Shown here one piece after another: positions 18,630-26,866 of a stretch of DNA of 48,088 nucleotides. The position numbers and the translations under genes are program-made. Every line of letters starts with the position of its first letter. Within the stretch, counting starts at the first letter, position 1. The notes beneath the pieces were generated by a model. It saw only the letters and a list, made by a program, of their open reading frames with translations. It made no database searches and was not told where the DNA came from. Origin of the DNA: Oscillospiraceae bacterium (GTDB taxonomy: Bacteria; Bacillota; Clostridia; Oscillospirales; Ruminococcaceae); NCBI GenBank assembly GCA_009786985.1, contig WRGW01000107.1, positions 1-48,088 of the forward strand, read 5' to 3'.

Positions 18630-18658
18630 ATCATAACACAAAATTATACAATAGTCAA
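18630..18658 (-). promoter_or_regulatory. Sigma-A promoter of the membrane protein gene
   Basis: On the minus strand TTGACT (18653-18658), a 17-bp spacer and TATGAT (18630-18635). A weaker plus-strand pair, TTGTTG (18606-18611) and TATCAT (18629-18634), also 17 bp apart, overlaps it and could serve the divergent SpoIID-like gene. Confidence 0.7.
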
Positions 18659-18673
18659 GGGGGAACTAAGGTT

Positions 18674-19696
18674 TTGAAACAATATTTTATTATATTCACA
18701 GTTTTTATAGTACTACTTTTTGCAACGCCGATTGTTTTTGGGCTGATTCAGAATGAACAGAGCATAGACGAAGGTTCAGCTAATGACAACGTTTCAGAGG
18801 AGGGTGCAAAAATAAACCAAGATTTTGTATTCCCAAAAAGCGTATCGCTTATGTTGAGTGATACTGGCGAAATATTAGAGCTTAGTATAGAAGAATATCT
18901 TGTAGGTGCTTTATTCGCACAAATTCAAGTGGATTTTCATGAAGAGGCACTCAAGGCTCAAGCAGTGGCAGCACATACTTATCTAATTCGATTGCTTATG
19001 AATAACAATAACGGCAATGTTATTTCAGACAACCCAAACACCTGTCAACCGTTTTTTGATACCGAACGTGCAAGAAATCTCTTCCCAAATACAAGAGAAG
19101 GCCTTGAACGTTTTGACGAGATTTCTGAAAAAGTAAAATCAGCTGCACAACATGGGGCTAATCGTATACTTTTTCATGAAGGTGAACCGATTTATGCAGT
19201 ATACCACAGCATTTCAGCGGGAGTAACAAATACTGCGTATTCGGTATGGGGGGTGGATTTTCCTTATCTTAGAAGCGTTGATAGCTCATGGGACAGAGAA
19301 CACCCTGATTTTCATTGTTCTAACGAAATCTCGTCCGAAAGCGTTCGGTTGGCCATGTTTGATTTTAACCGAACCGCAAGTATGCCAGCAGATTATGAGG
19401 ACTGGTTTAAAGAACCCCAAATAAACGAATTTGGATATGTGATTTCGGTCGGAGTAGGTGAACATAGACTTTCAGGTGGTGATGCTTGGAGGGCGTTTGG
19501 ATTACGTTCAACTGCATTTGAATTCACACAAAGAGAAACGGGCGGAAGCGGGATTTTTATCATCGAAACAAGAGGGTTCGGGCATGGCGTAGGGCTTAGC
19601 CAACACGGGGCAGACGTTTTAGCAAGACGTGGTTTTTCTTACGCCGATATTTTGTTGCACTATTACACCGGGGTCGAGCTTGTAGATGTGAGATAG
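18674..19696 (+). CDS. SpoIID/LytB-domain protein, catalytic Glu replaced by Gln
   Basis: A TTG start begins MKQYFIIFTVFIVLLFATP, a membrane anchor. The SpoIID domain runs from about residue 55 to the end: SIEEYLVGALFAQ, EEALKAQAVAAHTYLI, AVYHSISAG, SVWGVDFPYLRSVDS, then GFGHGVGLSQHGADVLARRG and ILLHYYTGVEL. SpoIID is a peptidoglycan lytic transglycosylase of engulfment. Its catalytic Glu lies in a block that usually reads GVVxSEMP; here the aligned residue is Gln83 (GALFAQIQ). The protein may be inactive or belong to a non-catalytic branch. GGGGG lies about 12 bp before the TTG. The gene is convergent with the SipW-like gene; no spoIIQ or spoIIIA genes are nearby. Confidence 0.88.
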   Translation: MKQYFIIFTVFIVLLFATPIVFGLIQNEQSIDEGSANDNVSEEGAKINQDFVFPKSVSLMLSDTGEILELSIEEYLVGALFAQIQVDFHEEALKAQAVAAHTYLIRLLMNNNNGNVISDNPNTCQPFFDTERARNLFPNTREGLERFDEISEKVKSAAQHGANRILFHEGEPIYAVYHSISAGVTNTAYSVWGVDFPYLRSVDSSWDREHPDFHCSNEISSESVRLAMFDFNRTASMPADYEDWFKEPQINEFGYVISVGVGEHRLSGGDAWRAFGLRSTAFEFTQRETGGSGIFIIETRGFGHGVGLSQHGADVLARRGFSYADILLHYYTGVELVDVR

Positions 19697-19711
19697 TTTT
19701 TTAAAATTCCC

Positions 19712-21340
19712 CTATTCTTCAGAATCTTCCTTACTCTGCTTATTAAAGTTTTGAGCCTGTTCAGTATAAGCTGTAATAACATCTTTTATGATTTTACTTT
19801 TTTCTTCAGGTGACACTGTGTTTTCTACTTTTGACGGGAATTTTAGTAGAGGAGGAATTTCAGGTTTGGTAGTTTCGACCGTTTGTTCTTGTGTTTGCTC
19901 TGAAGAAGGCGTGGACGGTGATGATAGAGATGGGGGTACAGTCATAGTAGGAGAAACTTGCGGTGACTGTACTCTTGATTGTTGTGGTGCTTGTGATAGT
20001 TCTGGTGAATTTGTCGGCTTTGCGTTTTCGATTGTCGCTTGCAAAATGTCCTTCGGAGATTGCGACGATTGCTGATGTGAAAGTTTTGAAGCGTCAGGAG
20101 CGTTTACGGATTTAGCAGAACTTGCTGCAATCACTTCCGCCAGTTTGACACTTGATAAGGTAGAGGCTCCACCACCTCTCTGCTTTTTTGTAGAAACTAT
20201 AGGAGTAGTTGACACTGGTTTTTCAGGTCTGTACAATTCTGGTTCTGCATTCTCGGAATTCAGGGTTACATCATCTGGATTAGTCGCTTTAAGTGTATCT
20301 TTGTACGCTTTTAGTGCCGCATAGTTTATAGCTTTTGAAGGTGTAACATTTGTTATTGATGATTCTGGTGTTTCTGAATCAATACCTGCTGAAGATGGAA
20401 TAGTTGAACCTTTGAATCCTTTTACTGGCACGTCTTTTAACGAAATCGGGGGCTTTTTTTGCTTTTTAGTTCGTGCTTGATTTTCACCTAATGCTGTTTC
20501 AGGAGCGTGTTTCGCCGAATCCGACGATTCTAAATGTTCAGGGAGTGGGTTAACTTCAACAAGCGGCGGAGTCGAGATAAAAGTAGGGGTTTCGTCTTGT
20601 TTATTGACTGGTTTGACGCGACTCCTTTTAGCTAATATCGGTTTTACAACTTCAAGCAAAATCAAGCAAACGCACGGAATCACTGCAATTATAAATACCC
20701 CGAGTGGAGATACCGCAAAGTTAAACACAAAACCCAAAAATCGGCTTGTCCTAACCACTTTTGATGTGATTGAATTTTCGCTGATTGTATGGGCATATCC
20801 CACTTCATCTTCAATCAAAAAATGGACTGTGTTATAGTTTATATTCTGTATTGGAATTTCATCACCCATGTCAGAATTTTCTTCCGATTCTCCTTCTGAC
20901 AAAACTGGCGGTGGCGGAGTTACGGCAACTTCTTTTATTTCGCCGATTGTGGTTCTACCATCATTTGTTTCAAATATAACTAGATGACCTGTAGTTAATT
21001 CAGCAGTCAAAAATTTTTCTCCAACCACTACGCTTGGCGACGGAACTAATGCAAATGCGTCGCTTCTGACTAAATACAGCTGATTACCGAAAATCGATGC
21101 AGCATTACGCCCACCCGAAAACATAATCCCGAGTGTTGCTACAAAGATTGTGAGTAAAATCAAAACTGAACAAATACTAAACCATATGATATGAGCTTTT
21201 TTAGCGTTAATCGTTCCATCCTCCTGATTCTTTAATAGACCTTTTGCAAAATATGTGTAGCGACCCTCCAAAAACTTCTTGTGCGTTTTTGGAGGTCGGT
21301 TTTTATGTTTTGACGAAAACAAAAATCCGCTCAAACTCAC
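19712..21340 (-). CDS. SipW-like signal peptidase homologue without catalytic residues, long Pro/Ser/Thr tail
   Basis: Two membrane helices (about residues 50-75 and 203-232) flank an extracytoplasmic beta domain. Its layout follows SipW/archaeal-type signal peptidases: FGNQLYLVRSDAF where SipW has YVVLSGSM, TTGHLVIFE for the GDxIxF strand, TIGEIKEV for THRIVEI, and FLGFVFNFAVSPLG before helix 2. The catalytic Ser aligns with Ala95 and the His with a non-His residue. About 310 low-complexity cytoplasmic residues follow. The start is uncertain: the 21340 GTG lies inside the tRNA terminator. The best ribosome site (AGGAGG, 21220-21225) stands 8 bp before an in-frame ATT at 21211 (residue 44). 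The coordinates give the maximum extent. Confidence 0.7.
   Translation of the reverse strand: MSLSGFLFSSKHKNRPPKTHKKFLEGRYTYFAKGLLKNQEDGTINAKKAHIIWFSICSVLILLTIFVATLGIMFSGGRNAASIFGNQLYLVRSDAFALVPSPSVVVGEKFLTAELTTGHLVIFETNDGRTTIGEIKEVAVTPPPPVLSEGESEENSDMGDEIPIQNINYNTVHFLIEDEVGYAHTISENSITSKVVRTSRFLGFVFNFAVSPLGVFIIAVIPCVCLILLEVVKPILAKRSRVKPVNKQDETPTFISTPPLVEVNPLPEHLESSDSAKHAPETALGENQARTKKQKKPPISLKDVPVKGFKGSTIPSSAGIDSETPESSITNVTPSKAINYAALKAYKDTLKATNPDDVTLNSENAEPELYRPEKPVSTTPIVSTKKQRGGGASTLSSVKLAEVIAASSAKSVNAPDASKLSHQQSSQSPKDILQATIENAKPTNSPELSQAPQQSRVQSPQVSPTMTVPPSLSSPSTPSSEQTQEQTVETTKPEIPPLLKFPSKVENTVSPEEKSKIIKDVITAYTEQAQNFNKQSKEDSEE
21261..21304 (+). terminator. Hairpin with plus-strand T-run
   Basis: The stem CGACC/TCCAAAAAC with GTTTTTGGA/GGTCG has one bulged base and is followed on the plus strand by TTTTT. 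No plus-strand gene ends here, so it may instead be a leader structure of the minus-strand SipW-like gene. Confidence 0.4.
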
Positions 21341-21355
21341 TGTTTAAGCGGATTT
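21316..21355 (-). terminator. Intrinsic terminator after tRNA-fMet
   Basis: On the minus strand, the AAATCCGCT/AGCGGATTT stem (21323-21355) is followed by TTTTTGTTTT. It begins 6 nt after the tRNA 3' end and includes the GTG that would open the longest SipW-like frame. Confidence 0.8.
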
Positions 21356-21361
21356 CCAATA

Positions 21362-21435
<74 letters not shown>

Positions 21436-21504
21436 ACAATAAGCGGTTGGTCAAGAGTGATAATGTGATAACAACACACAGACATCCGCACCCAACACTA
21501 TAAT

Positions 21505-21533
21505 AGTATATCATATCTGAATATAAAAGTCAA
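21505..21533 (-). promoter_or_regulatory. Sigma-A promoter of tRNA-fMet
   Basis: On the minus strand TTGACT (21528-21533), a 17-bp spacer and TATACT (21505-21510), about 70 bp before the mature tRNA. Confidence 0.8.
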
Positions 21534-21653
21534 CCCCTAAATTTCAATAAATTTCAAATATGACGATTTGCACAATTATCATCGTATTTTAGGGCGATAA
21601 TTATGCAAATGTAACAGACTCCTCGTGATTGCCATTAGATTCTCACGAGAAGT

Positions 21654-21830
21654 CTATTCCACCAATAGCACCGCCGCTAGTGCAATGATTAAAGATTTAT
21701 CGGCCTTTTGTTTTATGAGAATGAGGATTAACGCAAGAATTAACACATTATCCGAATCTTTAAGCAGATTTTGCATAAAATCCTGCTTTAGAAAATCCTG
21801 CCTTAATGGGAGAGATGTTAAGGGATTCAT
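21654..21830 (-). CDS. 58-residue hydrophobic small protein
   Basis: The ATG at 21830 overlaps the TGA of the upstream acidic gene (ATGA), strong evidence for a coupled, translated gene. The sequence begins MNPLTSLPLRQDFLKQDF and ends with two hydrophobic segments separated by a short charged loop (NVLILALILILIKQKADKS, then LIIALAAVLLV). Small proteins with this repeated ILAL pattern are common in Clostridia, as I recall, but I know of no assigned function. It is the last gene of the four-gene minus-strand cluster. Confidence 0.75.
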   Translation of the reverse strand: MNPLTSLPLRQDFLKQDFMQNLLKDSDNVLILALILILIKQKADKSLIIALAAVLLVE

Positions 21831-22552
21831 GAACGATTCCCTTTGCGGTGATTCGAGTGACCCTTCCCTTTCTCCCAGTTTTGCCTGCTTATATAATCGT
21901 CGAAAGTCGGGGAGTTTTGGTTTGGGCTTTCATGCGATTCTTTTAATTTTCCTGATTCTTCGCTTGAATTTTCAGAATTTTCAGAGTTTTCAGGGAGCGT
22001 TTCTGGAATCAATTCAGGTGACTCAAAACTTTCCGATTCGCTTTCGTACGATTCTTCTATGTTTTCAGTGTTCTCTGAATTAGCAGTGTTTTCTATATTT
22101 TCCAAATCATCGCATGAGTTCAAGATGATGTCATCAAACATAATATCATCGTTATTGTCGTTGGAGTCTTTTATGTTTGCTGTGTTTTCAATATTTTCGT
22201 TGTTATCAAAAACACTCTCATGGGAAGGGGTTTCAGAAGATTCACTTTCTTCATATTCCATATGATTAGTTAAGTCGTATGTTTTGCCTGATTCTTCGAG
22301 TTCTTCTGAGTTCCCTGATTCTTCAAGCTCATGAGAATTTTCTTTTAAGTTTGTTTCAAGTTCGTTTTCTGCTAAAACAAAATCGAATTCTGACGAAAAC
22401 TCAAGGTGTGTGTTTACAGACACTTTTTCATGTGATACTTCAGTTCCAGACGATTCGACATTTGTTTCATGAGGATTGTTAATCGAACGTTTAGCTATAC
22501 TAAACGCTTCTTTGGTATAATCAGCAATTGCTTTTTCGAGATTGAAATTCAT
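21827..22552 (-). CDS. Acidic low-complexity protein of unknown function
   Basis: The 241-residue protein starts MNFNLEKAIADYTKEAFSIA, a short amphipathic segment. Most of the rest is extremely rich in Glu, Ser and Asn, with repeated ENIENTAN- and SENTENIEES-like runs. The C terminus turns basic and Gly/His/Arg-rich (EKGKGHSNHRKGNRS). No signal peptide, helix-rich domain or known motif is visible; it is probably disordered. AAAGGA precedes the ATG. It is coupled to the downstream 58-residue gene and lies 19 bp after the 131-residue gene. Function is unknown. Confidence 0.7.
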   Translation of the reverse strand: MNFNLEKAIADYTKEAFSIAKRSINNPHETNVESSGTEVSHEKVSVNTHLEFSSEFDFVLAENELETNLKENSHELEESGNSEELEESGKTYDLTNHMEYEESESSETPSHESVFDNNENIENTANIKDSNDNNDDIMFDDIILNSCDDLENIENTANSENTENIEESYESESESFESPELIPETLPENSENSENSSEESGKLKESHESPNQNSPTFDDYISRQNWEKGKGHSNHRKGNRS

Positions 22553-22571
22553 ATTAAGGTAATTTCCTTTC

Positions 22572-22967
22572 TTAAAACAGATTATTTAATATTCCGCTAT
22601 CTTTTAAAAGTGGGAGTAACGTAACCATTCGCGAAAGTTTCATAGCGGTATCAATTTTGTGTTGATTTTCATCGCGCAAATGTGAACGCAATGCGGATAA
22701 TAGCTCAGAGTTCTTGTCTGGCTTGTTCATATGCGAAAACAGCTCACCCATCTTTGAAATCATATCGAAATCGATGTTTTCAAAAAAATCAGCGAAATCA
22801 GAGCCAGCAAAATCATCATTATTATCGTTGTTTTCGGAGTAGCCTTGCTTGTCAGAGCTGTCAGGATTGTCCGAGCGGGCGGAACTGTCGGAGTTTTCCG
22901 AGTTATCACCAGCATTTCCGCCCATTCCGCCTGCCATCATCATTTGCAGAAGTTTTGCCATATCCAT
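22572..22967 (-). CDS. Small conserved-type protein, role unknown
   Basis: The 131-residue protein has three parts. A Met/Gly-rich start (MDMAKLLQMMMAGGMGGNAG) is followed by an acidic Ser/Asn/Asp linker. The C-terminal helical region (about 75-131) reads ELLSALRSHL and KIDTAMKLSRMVTLLPLLKDSGIL. A C-terminal block of that kind is, as I recall, found in small Clostridia proteins encoded beside the gene families seen here. An AGGAGG site lies upstream (TCCTC on the plus strand near 22980). It forms a cluster with the 81-, 241- and 58-residue genes. Function is unknown. Confidence 0.7.
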   Translation of the reverse strand: MDMAKLLQMMMAGGMGGNAGDNSENSDSSARSDNPDSSDKQGYSENNDNNDDFAGSDFADFFENIDFDMISKMGELFSHMNKPDKNSELLSALRSHLRDENQHKIDTAMKLSRMVTLLPLLKDSGILNNLF

Positions 22968-23034
22968 AAGATTAGACCTCCTCTTTTTAGGAGTAATTAG
23001 GTTTCCTTGTTTGGCTTAGAGCCTGTTCAGGAAC

Positions 23035-23280
23035 TTAGTCCTTAGTTTTTTTAATATCTTCCATGTATTTTGCCATCTCTGGCGAATCTTTTATGTTTTT
23101 GGTCACGTTAGGGTCGTCGAGTGCGTCTTTTAGTTTTTGAGCGTCTTTGTCATTCATTTTCGCCATGATTGCGTTTACATCACCTTTAGTCAATAGCCCT
23201 TTAAGCTCTTCGGCAGACATTCCGAGATTTCGACTTGCTGTATTTAACATTTTTTCCATAGTGCTTTTGCTACTTTTCAA
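23035..23280 (-). CDS. 81-residue helical protein, first gene of the small-protein cluster
   Basis: The TTG start at 23280 is preceded by a perfect AGGAGG at 8 bp, which decides the start. The sequence is charged and predicted helical (MSAEELKGLLTKGDVNAIMA, KMNDKDAQKLKDALDDPN, PEMAKYMEDIKKTKD). I recall similar short proteins in many Clostridia, but no function. No membrane segment or cysteine is present. It heads a minus-strand run of four genes with short gaps. I could not identify a clear sigma-A promoter for it; the nearest consensus promoter points the other way. Confidence 0.75.
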   Translation of the reverse strand: MKSSKSTMEKMLNTASRNLGMSAEELKGLLTKGDVNAIMAKMNDKDAQKLKDALDDPNVTKNIKDSPEMAKYMEDIKKTKD

Positions 23281-23324
23281 TGTTATGTCCTCCTAAATTG
23301 AAGTAAGAATTTGCATTATTCCCC

Positions 23325-23353
23325 TTGACTTTTATATACATATGTGATAGAAT
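23325..23353 (+). promoter_or_regulatory. Sigma-A promoter for the plus-strand operon 23543-29684
   Basis: TTGACT (23325-23330), a 17-bp spacer and TAGAAT (23348-23353). Transcription would run straight through F1 copy C before reaching the first coding region. Confidence 0.8.
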
Positions 23354-23374
23354 AAGAAATCATTACACTTTAAT

Positions 23375-23520
23375 TATTAAACCGCAACAAAACACTTGCG
23401 TTTTTTCGGTTTAATTTTCGGTTGCCTTTCGCAGAAAGGCGAGAAACATTGGCATTTCAAGCAACGAAACTCCCCTAGCGGCTTTGCCGTGGAGTGTAAG
23501 AGTTTTGTTGCGGAGCAATA
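23375..23520 (-). repeat. Structured intergenic repeat, family F1, copy C (inverted)
   Basis: Read on the minus strand, the 146-bp element starts TATTGCTCCGCAAC and ends GTTGCGGTTTAATA like copies A and B. It keeps the inner blocks AATGTTTCTCG, CAACCGAAA and TTAAACCG. The hairpin 1 insert is entirely different (ACTCCACGGCAAAGCCG in place of the AATCGGGC stem) but still folds. This pattern of fixed blocks and variable stems argues that structure is conserved. It lies in the 5' leader of the phosphodiesterase gene. Confidence 0.8.
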
Positions 23521-23542
23521 TATTGTTGTGAGGTTTTGTGCT

Positions 23543-24049
23543 TTGAAAATCACTGTTATATCTGATACCCATAGAAACTATCACCGCTTAAAAGATGTTA
23601 TTGACAGAAACTTAGATTCAGACTTATTTATACATCTTGGTGACGGAATTCTTGAAATCATGGATATTTCTAACGAATACTCAAAAAAATATCCTAACTT
23701 AGAGTTTGCTTTCGTAAAAGGTAACTCTGACTTTATTGATTACACTGACGAACGTGTTGTCGAAATAGCAGAGCATCGAATCCTATGCACTCACGGTCAT
23801 AATTATGATGTGCACTGGGGGCTTGATATGCTCGCCGACCGTGCCCGCTCTCTTGGTTGCCAGATTGCGTTATACGGGCATACACACATCTACAAAACCG
23901 AACAAATTGACGAAACGCTGTATATCATGAACCCTGGAAGTTTAGAACAACCTCGTGGGGGCAACAAACCGACGTATGGAACAATTGAGATTTCGGATAG
24001 CGTTAGCGTTTCTATGGATATAGTAGCTTATAAAGCCAGTAGCCAGTAG
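23543..24049 (+). CDS. Metallophosphoesterase, YfcE/MJ0936 family
   Basis: The chosen start is the TTG at 23543 with GAGG 9 bp upstream; the frame stays open further upstream only because it reads through F1 copy C. The 168-residue protein carries the calcineurin-like metal motifs in order: DTHRN, HLGDG, KGNSD (replacing the usual GNCD), CTHGHNYDV and GHTHIYK. Members hydrolyse phosphodiesters such as 2',3'-cyclic or artificial substrates with Mn; the physiological role is usually unknown. A MNPGSLEQPRGG block is typical of the family. First gene of a long plus-strand operon. Confidence 0.92.
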   Translation: MKITVISDTHRNYHRLKDVIDRNLDSDLFIHLGDGILEIMDISNEYSKKYPNLEFAFVKGNSDFIDYTDERVVEIAEHRILCTHGHNYDVHWGLDMLADRARSLGCQIALYGHTHIYKTEQIDETLYIMNPGSLEQPRGGNKPTYGTIEISDSVSVSMDIVAYKASSQ

Positions 24050-24087
24050 ATTTTAAAATTAAGATAGAAAGAAGGTATAGCCATACA

Positions 24088-24357
24088 ATGAGAGCAGTAA
24101 TTACAGTCACCGGTAAAGACACAGTCGGGATTTTAGCAAAAGTCACAGCGGTATGTGCAGAAGTAAATGTCAATATCCTTGATATGTCGCAAACAATTAT
24201 GCAGGACTTATTTGTTATGACAATGCTTGCAGACATTTCAAATTGTCGCACTCCTTTTGCGGAGTTCGCCGACAAACTCAAGAAATGCGGTAAAGAAATG
24301 GCAATGGAAATCCACGTAATGCACGAGGATATTTTTAATTCTATGCACAGGATATGA
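24088..24357 (+). CDS. ACT domain-containing protein (UPF0237)
   Basis: The 89-residue protein is a single ACT domain (MRAVITVTGKDTVGILAKVT, then VNILDMSQTIMQDLFVMTML). ACT domains bind amino acids or similar ligands and regulate partners. AGAAGG precedes the ATG. It lies 33 bp before the UPF0210 gene. This ACT/UPF0210 pair is a conserved neighbourhood in Firmicutes, so the two products probably act together, though the pathway has not been established to my knowledge. Confidence 0.93.
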   Translation: MRAVITVTGKDTVGILAKVTAVCAEVNVNILDMSQTIMQDLFVMTMLADISNCRTPFAEFADKLKKCGKEMAMEIHVMHEDIFNSMHRI

Positions 24358-24390
24358 TAGAAATATGAAAAATAGAGGTAATCTAATATA

Positions 24391-25782
24391 ATGCTGAATA
24401 ATAACGACATACTCGAAACAATCCAAATGATACGTGAAGAAAATCTTGATATACGTACTGTTACACTCGGGATTTCTTTGCTTGATTGTGCTGATTCTGA
24501 TATAGATAAGGCTTGTAGCAAAGTTTATGACAAAATCACACGGTTGGCTGAAAATCATGTCCTCATTGGTGAAAAGATTGAGGCAAAGTACGGTATTCCG
24601 ATTATCAATAAACGGATTTCGGTCACACCTATTTCGATGCTAATGGCGGCGGTTACAAGTTCTGGTAATAGTGGAGGATGCGTCAAATTTGCTCACGCCC
24701 TCCAAAAAGCGGCGGATACTGTTGGGGTGAACTATATCGGTGGATATTCTGCACTTGTTCACAAAGGCTTCTCTGCTGGAGATAGAGAGCTGATTTTGAG
24801 CATTCCACAAGCGTTGGCTGAAACCTCAAAAGTCTGCTCATCAATAAACGTTGGCTCCACTCGTGCTGGAATTAACATGGATGCAGTAGCACTTATGGGA
24901 AAAATAATTAAAGAATCATCCGAAACCACAGCGAATAACAGCTGTTTTGGAGCTGCTAAGATTGTGGTATTCTGTAACGCAGTCGAGGACAATCCGTTTA
25001 TGGCAGGTGCGTTCCACGGAATCGGAGAACCCGACTGTGTAATCAATGTAGGTGTGAGCGGTCCTGGAGTAGTACGCAGTGCAATTTCAAAACCAGAGAT
25101 GGCGGGGGCAGATATAGGACAAATCGCTGAAGTGATTAAACGCACAGCTTTTAAGATTACACGGATGGGACAGTTAGTCGGAACTGAAGCGGCACGTGCT
25201 TTGGGTGTACCTTTCGGAATTGTAGATTTGTCGTTAGCTCCAACACCAGCAATCGGCGATTCAGTTGCGTATATCTTAGAAGAGATGGGACTCGAAAAAT
25301 GTGGTGCATACGGAACGACCGCTGCACTCGCTTTACTTAATGATGCAGTCAAAAAAGGCGGTGTTATGGCGAGTTCCAGTGTTGGCGGATTGTCTGGTGC
25401 ATTTATCCCTGTATCGGAAGATGCTGGAATGATTGAAGCTGTCAAATCAGGTAGTTTATCTTTGGCTAAGCTAGAAGCTATGACGGCAGTCTGCTCGGTA
25501 GGGCTTGATATGGTAGTAGTACCAGGTAGTACGAGTGCCGATGTCGTCTCTGGCATAATAGCTGACCAAGCGGCAATCGGCATGATTAATTCTAAAACCA
25601 CAGCAGTAAGGGTAATCCCCGCGATTGATAAAGATGGTAGGAATATGGAAGCTGGTGAAATCCTCGAATTTGGTGGGCTATTCGGAAGCGGCCCAGTTAT
25701 GGAAATCAACAACTTTTCGCCAGCAAAACTCCTCCAGAGAGGGGGGAGGATTCCAGCCCCACTCCAGAGCCTAAAGAATTGA
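24391..25782 (+). CDS. UPF0210 protein (DUF711/PFL-like)
   Basis: The 463-residue product matches UPF0210 over its full length: [69 protein letters not shown], then [20 protein letters not shown] and a Gly-rich C terminus ([14 protein letters not shown]). The fold belongs to the pyruvate formate-lyase-like alpha/beta barrels, but no glycyl radical motif is present and the reaction is unknown. AGAGG precedes the ATG. It is co-transcribed with the ACT partner and ung, which starts 5 bp after the UPF0210 stop codon. Confidence 0.93.
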   Translation: MLNNNDILETIQMIREENLDIRTVTLGISLLDCADSDIDKACSKVYDKITRLAENHVLIGEKIEAKYGIPIINKRISVTPISMLMAAVTSSGNSGGCVKFAHALQKAADTVGVNYIGGYSALVHKGFSAGDRELILSIPQALAETSKVCSSINVGSTRAGINMDAVALMGKIIKESSETTANNSCFGAAKIVVFCNAVEDNPFMAGAFHGIGEPDCVINVGVSGPGVVRSAISKPEMAGADIGQIAEVIKRTAFKITRMGQLVGTEAARALGVPFGIVDLSLAPTPAIGDSVAYILEEMGLEKCGAYGTTAALALLNDAVKKGGVMASSSVGGLSGAFIPVSEDAGMIEAVKSGSLSLAKLEAMTAVCSVGLDMVVVPGSTSADVVSGIIADQAAIGMINSKTTAVRVIPAIDKDGRNMEAGEILEFGGLFGSGPVMEINNFSPAKLLQRGGRIPAPLQSLKN

Positions 25783-25786
25783 TGCT

Positions 25787-26455
25787 ATGTTCAAAATAGA
25801 CAATGATTGGAACGAGCTTTTGTCGAGCGAATGGAATAAACCTTATTTTAAAGACTTATCGACTTTCCTCGAAAACGAACGCCGTTACCACACTGTGTAT
25901 CCCGAAGAAAACGATGTATTCGCCGCTCTAAAACAAACACCATACTCGGAGATAAAGGCAGTGATTTTAGGGCAAGACCCATATCACGGTAAGGGTCAAG
26001 CTCATGGATTTTGTTTTTCTGTGAAACACGGGGTCACTACACCGCCGTCTTTACGGAATATCTTTAAGGAATTGCAAGTTGATTGCAGTATTTCTCAGCC
26101 GGAACACGGTAACCTGACTTTGTGGGCTAAAAAAGGCGTGCTGTTGTTAAACAGCGTTCTCACAGTCAGGCAAGGTGAGGCAAATAGTCATAAAAGCAGA
26201 GGGTGGGAGATTTTTACTGACCAGATTCTGACGCTTTGCAATAAACGTGAACCGATTGTGTTTATTCTTTGGGGAGAGCAAGCGAAAAAGAAATCAAAAC
26301 TCCTTGCTAACCCGAATAATCTGGTTCTTACTGGTTCTCACCCGAGCCCTCTTTCTGCTAATAGAGGTGGTTTTTTCGGAGGGCAGTACTTTTCCAAGAC
26401 TAATGATTTTTTGGAGAGTCGTGGGGTTGGTGGTATTGATTGGAGGTTGGATTAG
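25787..26455 (+). CDS. ung: Uracil-DNA glycosylase
   Basis: The 222-residue enzyme is a family 1 UDG that removes uracil from DNA to start base-excision repair. The catalytic motif is GQDPYHGKGQAHG (Asp64), and the DNA-intercalation/His motif is GSHPSPLSANRGGFFGG near residue 187. The TLWAKKGVLLLNSVLTV and IVFILWGEQAKKK blocks are also canonical. Length is normal. The ATG follows the UPF0210 stop at once, so coupled translation is likely. Confidence 0.97.
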   Translation: MFKIDNDWNELLSSEWNKPYFKDLSTFLENERRYHTVYPEENDVFAALKQTPYSEIKAVILGQDPYHGKGQAHGFCFSVKHGVTTPPSLRNIFKELQVDCSISQPEHGNLTLWAKKGVLLLNSVLTVRQGEANSHKSRGWEIFTDQILTLCNKREPIVFILWGEQAKKKSKLLANPNNLVLTGSHPSPLSANRGGFFGGQYFSKTNDFLESRGVGGIDWRLD

Positions 26456-26459
26456 AATT

Positions 26460-26866
26460 ATGATTTATGAAAAAATGTCGTTTAAAATCCCTAAGGAATG
26501 TGTTACATACGAAGCAGATTCCGCACGGCTTATGTAAACGACCCTAATTTTATGTTTATAATCCTTTCCTTAAAACATAAAGTAAATTCTAAGCGAAATC
26601 CTAAAACGCTTTTAATGGATGGGGAAGTCGAAATCGTTAAGTATAACGCATATGATTTGAAATTTATCTCTGAGGCGGATATAAATTATAACCCCGCACT
26701 TGGGACAGGACAAATTCAAATTAAAGACATTCATTATGTCGATTATGAAAGTCGCACAACGTGGGAATTTTGTCAATTACTCGATAGAAAATATCTCCGT
26801 TCATCAAGACGAACAATTGATGATTGGTACAGAGAGGCGGTGAAAAATAAATGGATAAAGAAATAA
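26460..26866 (+). pseudogene. Frameshifted ORF upstream of the DNA methylase, possible restriction partner
   Basis: A frame opens at 26460 (MIYEKMSFKIPKECVTYEAD) and stops at about 26537. The downstream frame, open from before 26498, continues as AYVNDPNFMFIILSLKHKV and runs to 26866, ending [15 protein letters not shown]. The two parts join as one protein of about 136 residues if a single base is gained or lost near 26530. It overlaps the start of the methylase by 16 bp, the usual arrangement of a coupled pair. I do not recognise a nuclease motif, so the restriction role is inferred from position only. A short intact gene using only the second frame is also possible. Confidence 0.5.

Noticed and set aside
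21625-22083. 152-codon plus-strand frame
   Set aside because: It is antisense to the 58- and 241-residue genes, which are supported by an ATGA overlap and ribosome sites.
23396-23542. N-terminal extension of the phosphodiesterase
   Set aside because: It is a chance open reading through F1 copy C. Family similarity starts at the TTG at 23543, which has a ribosome site.
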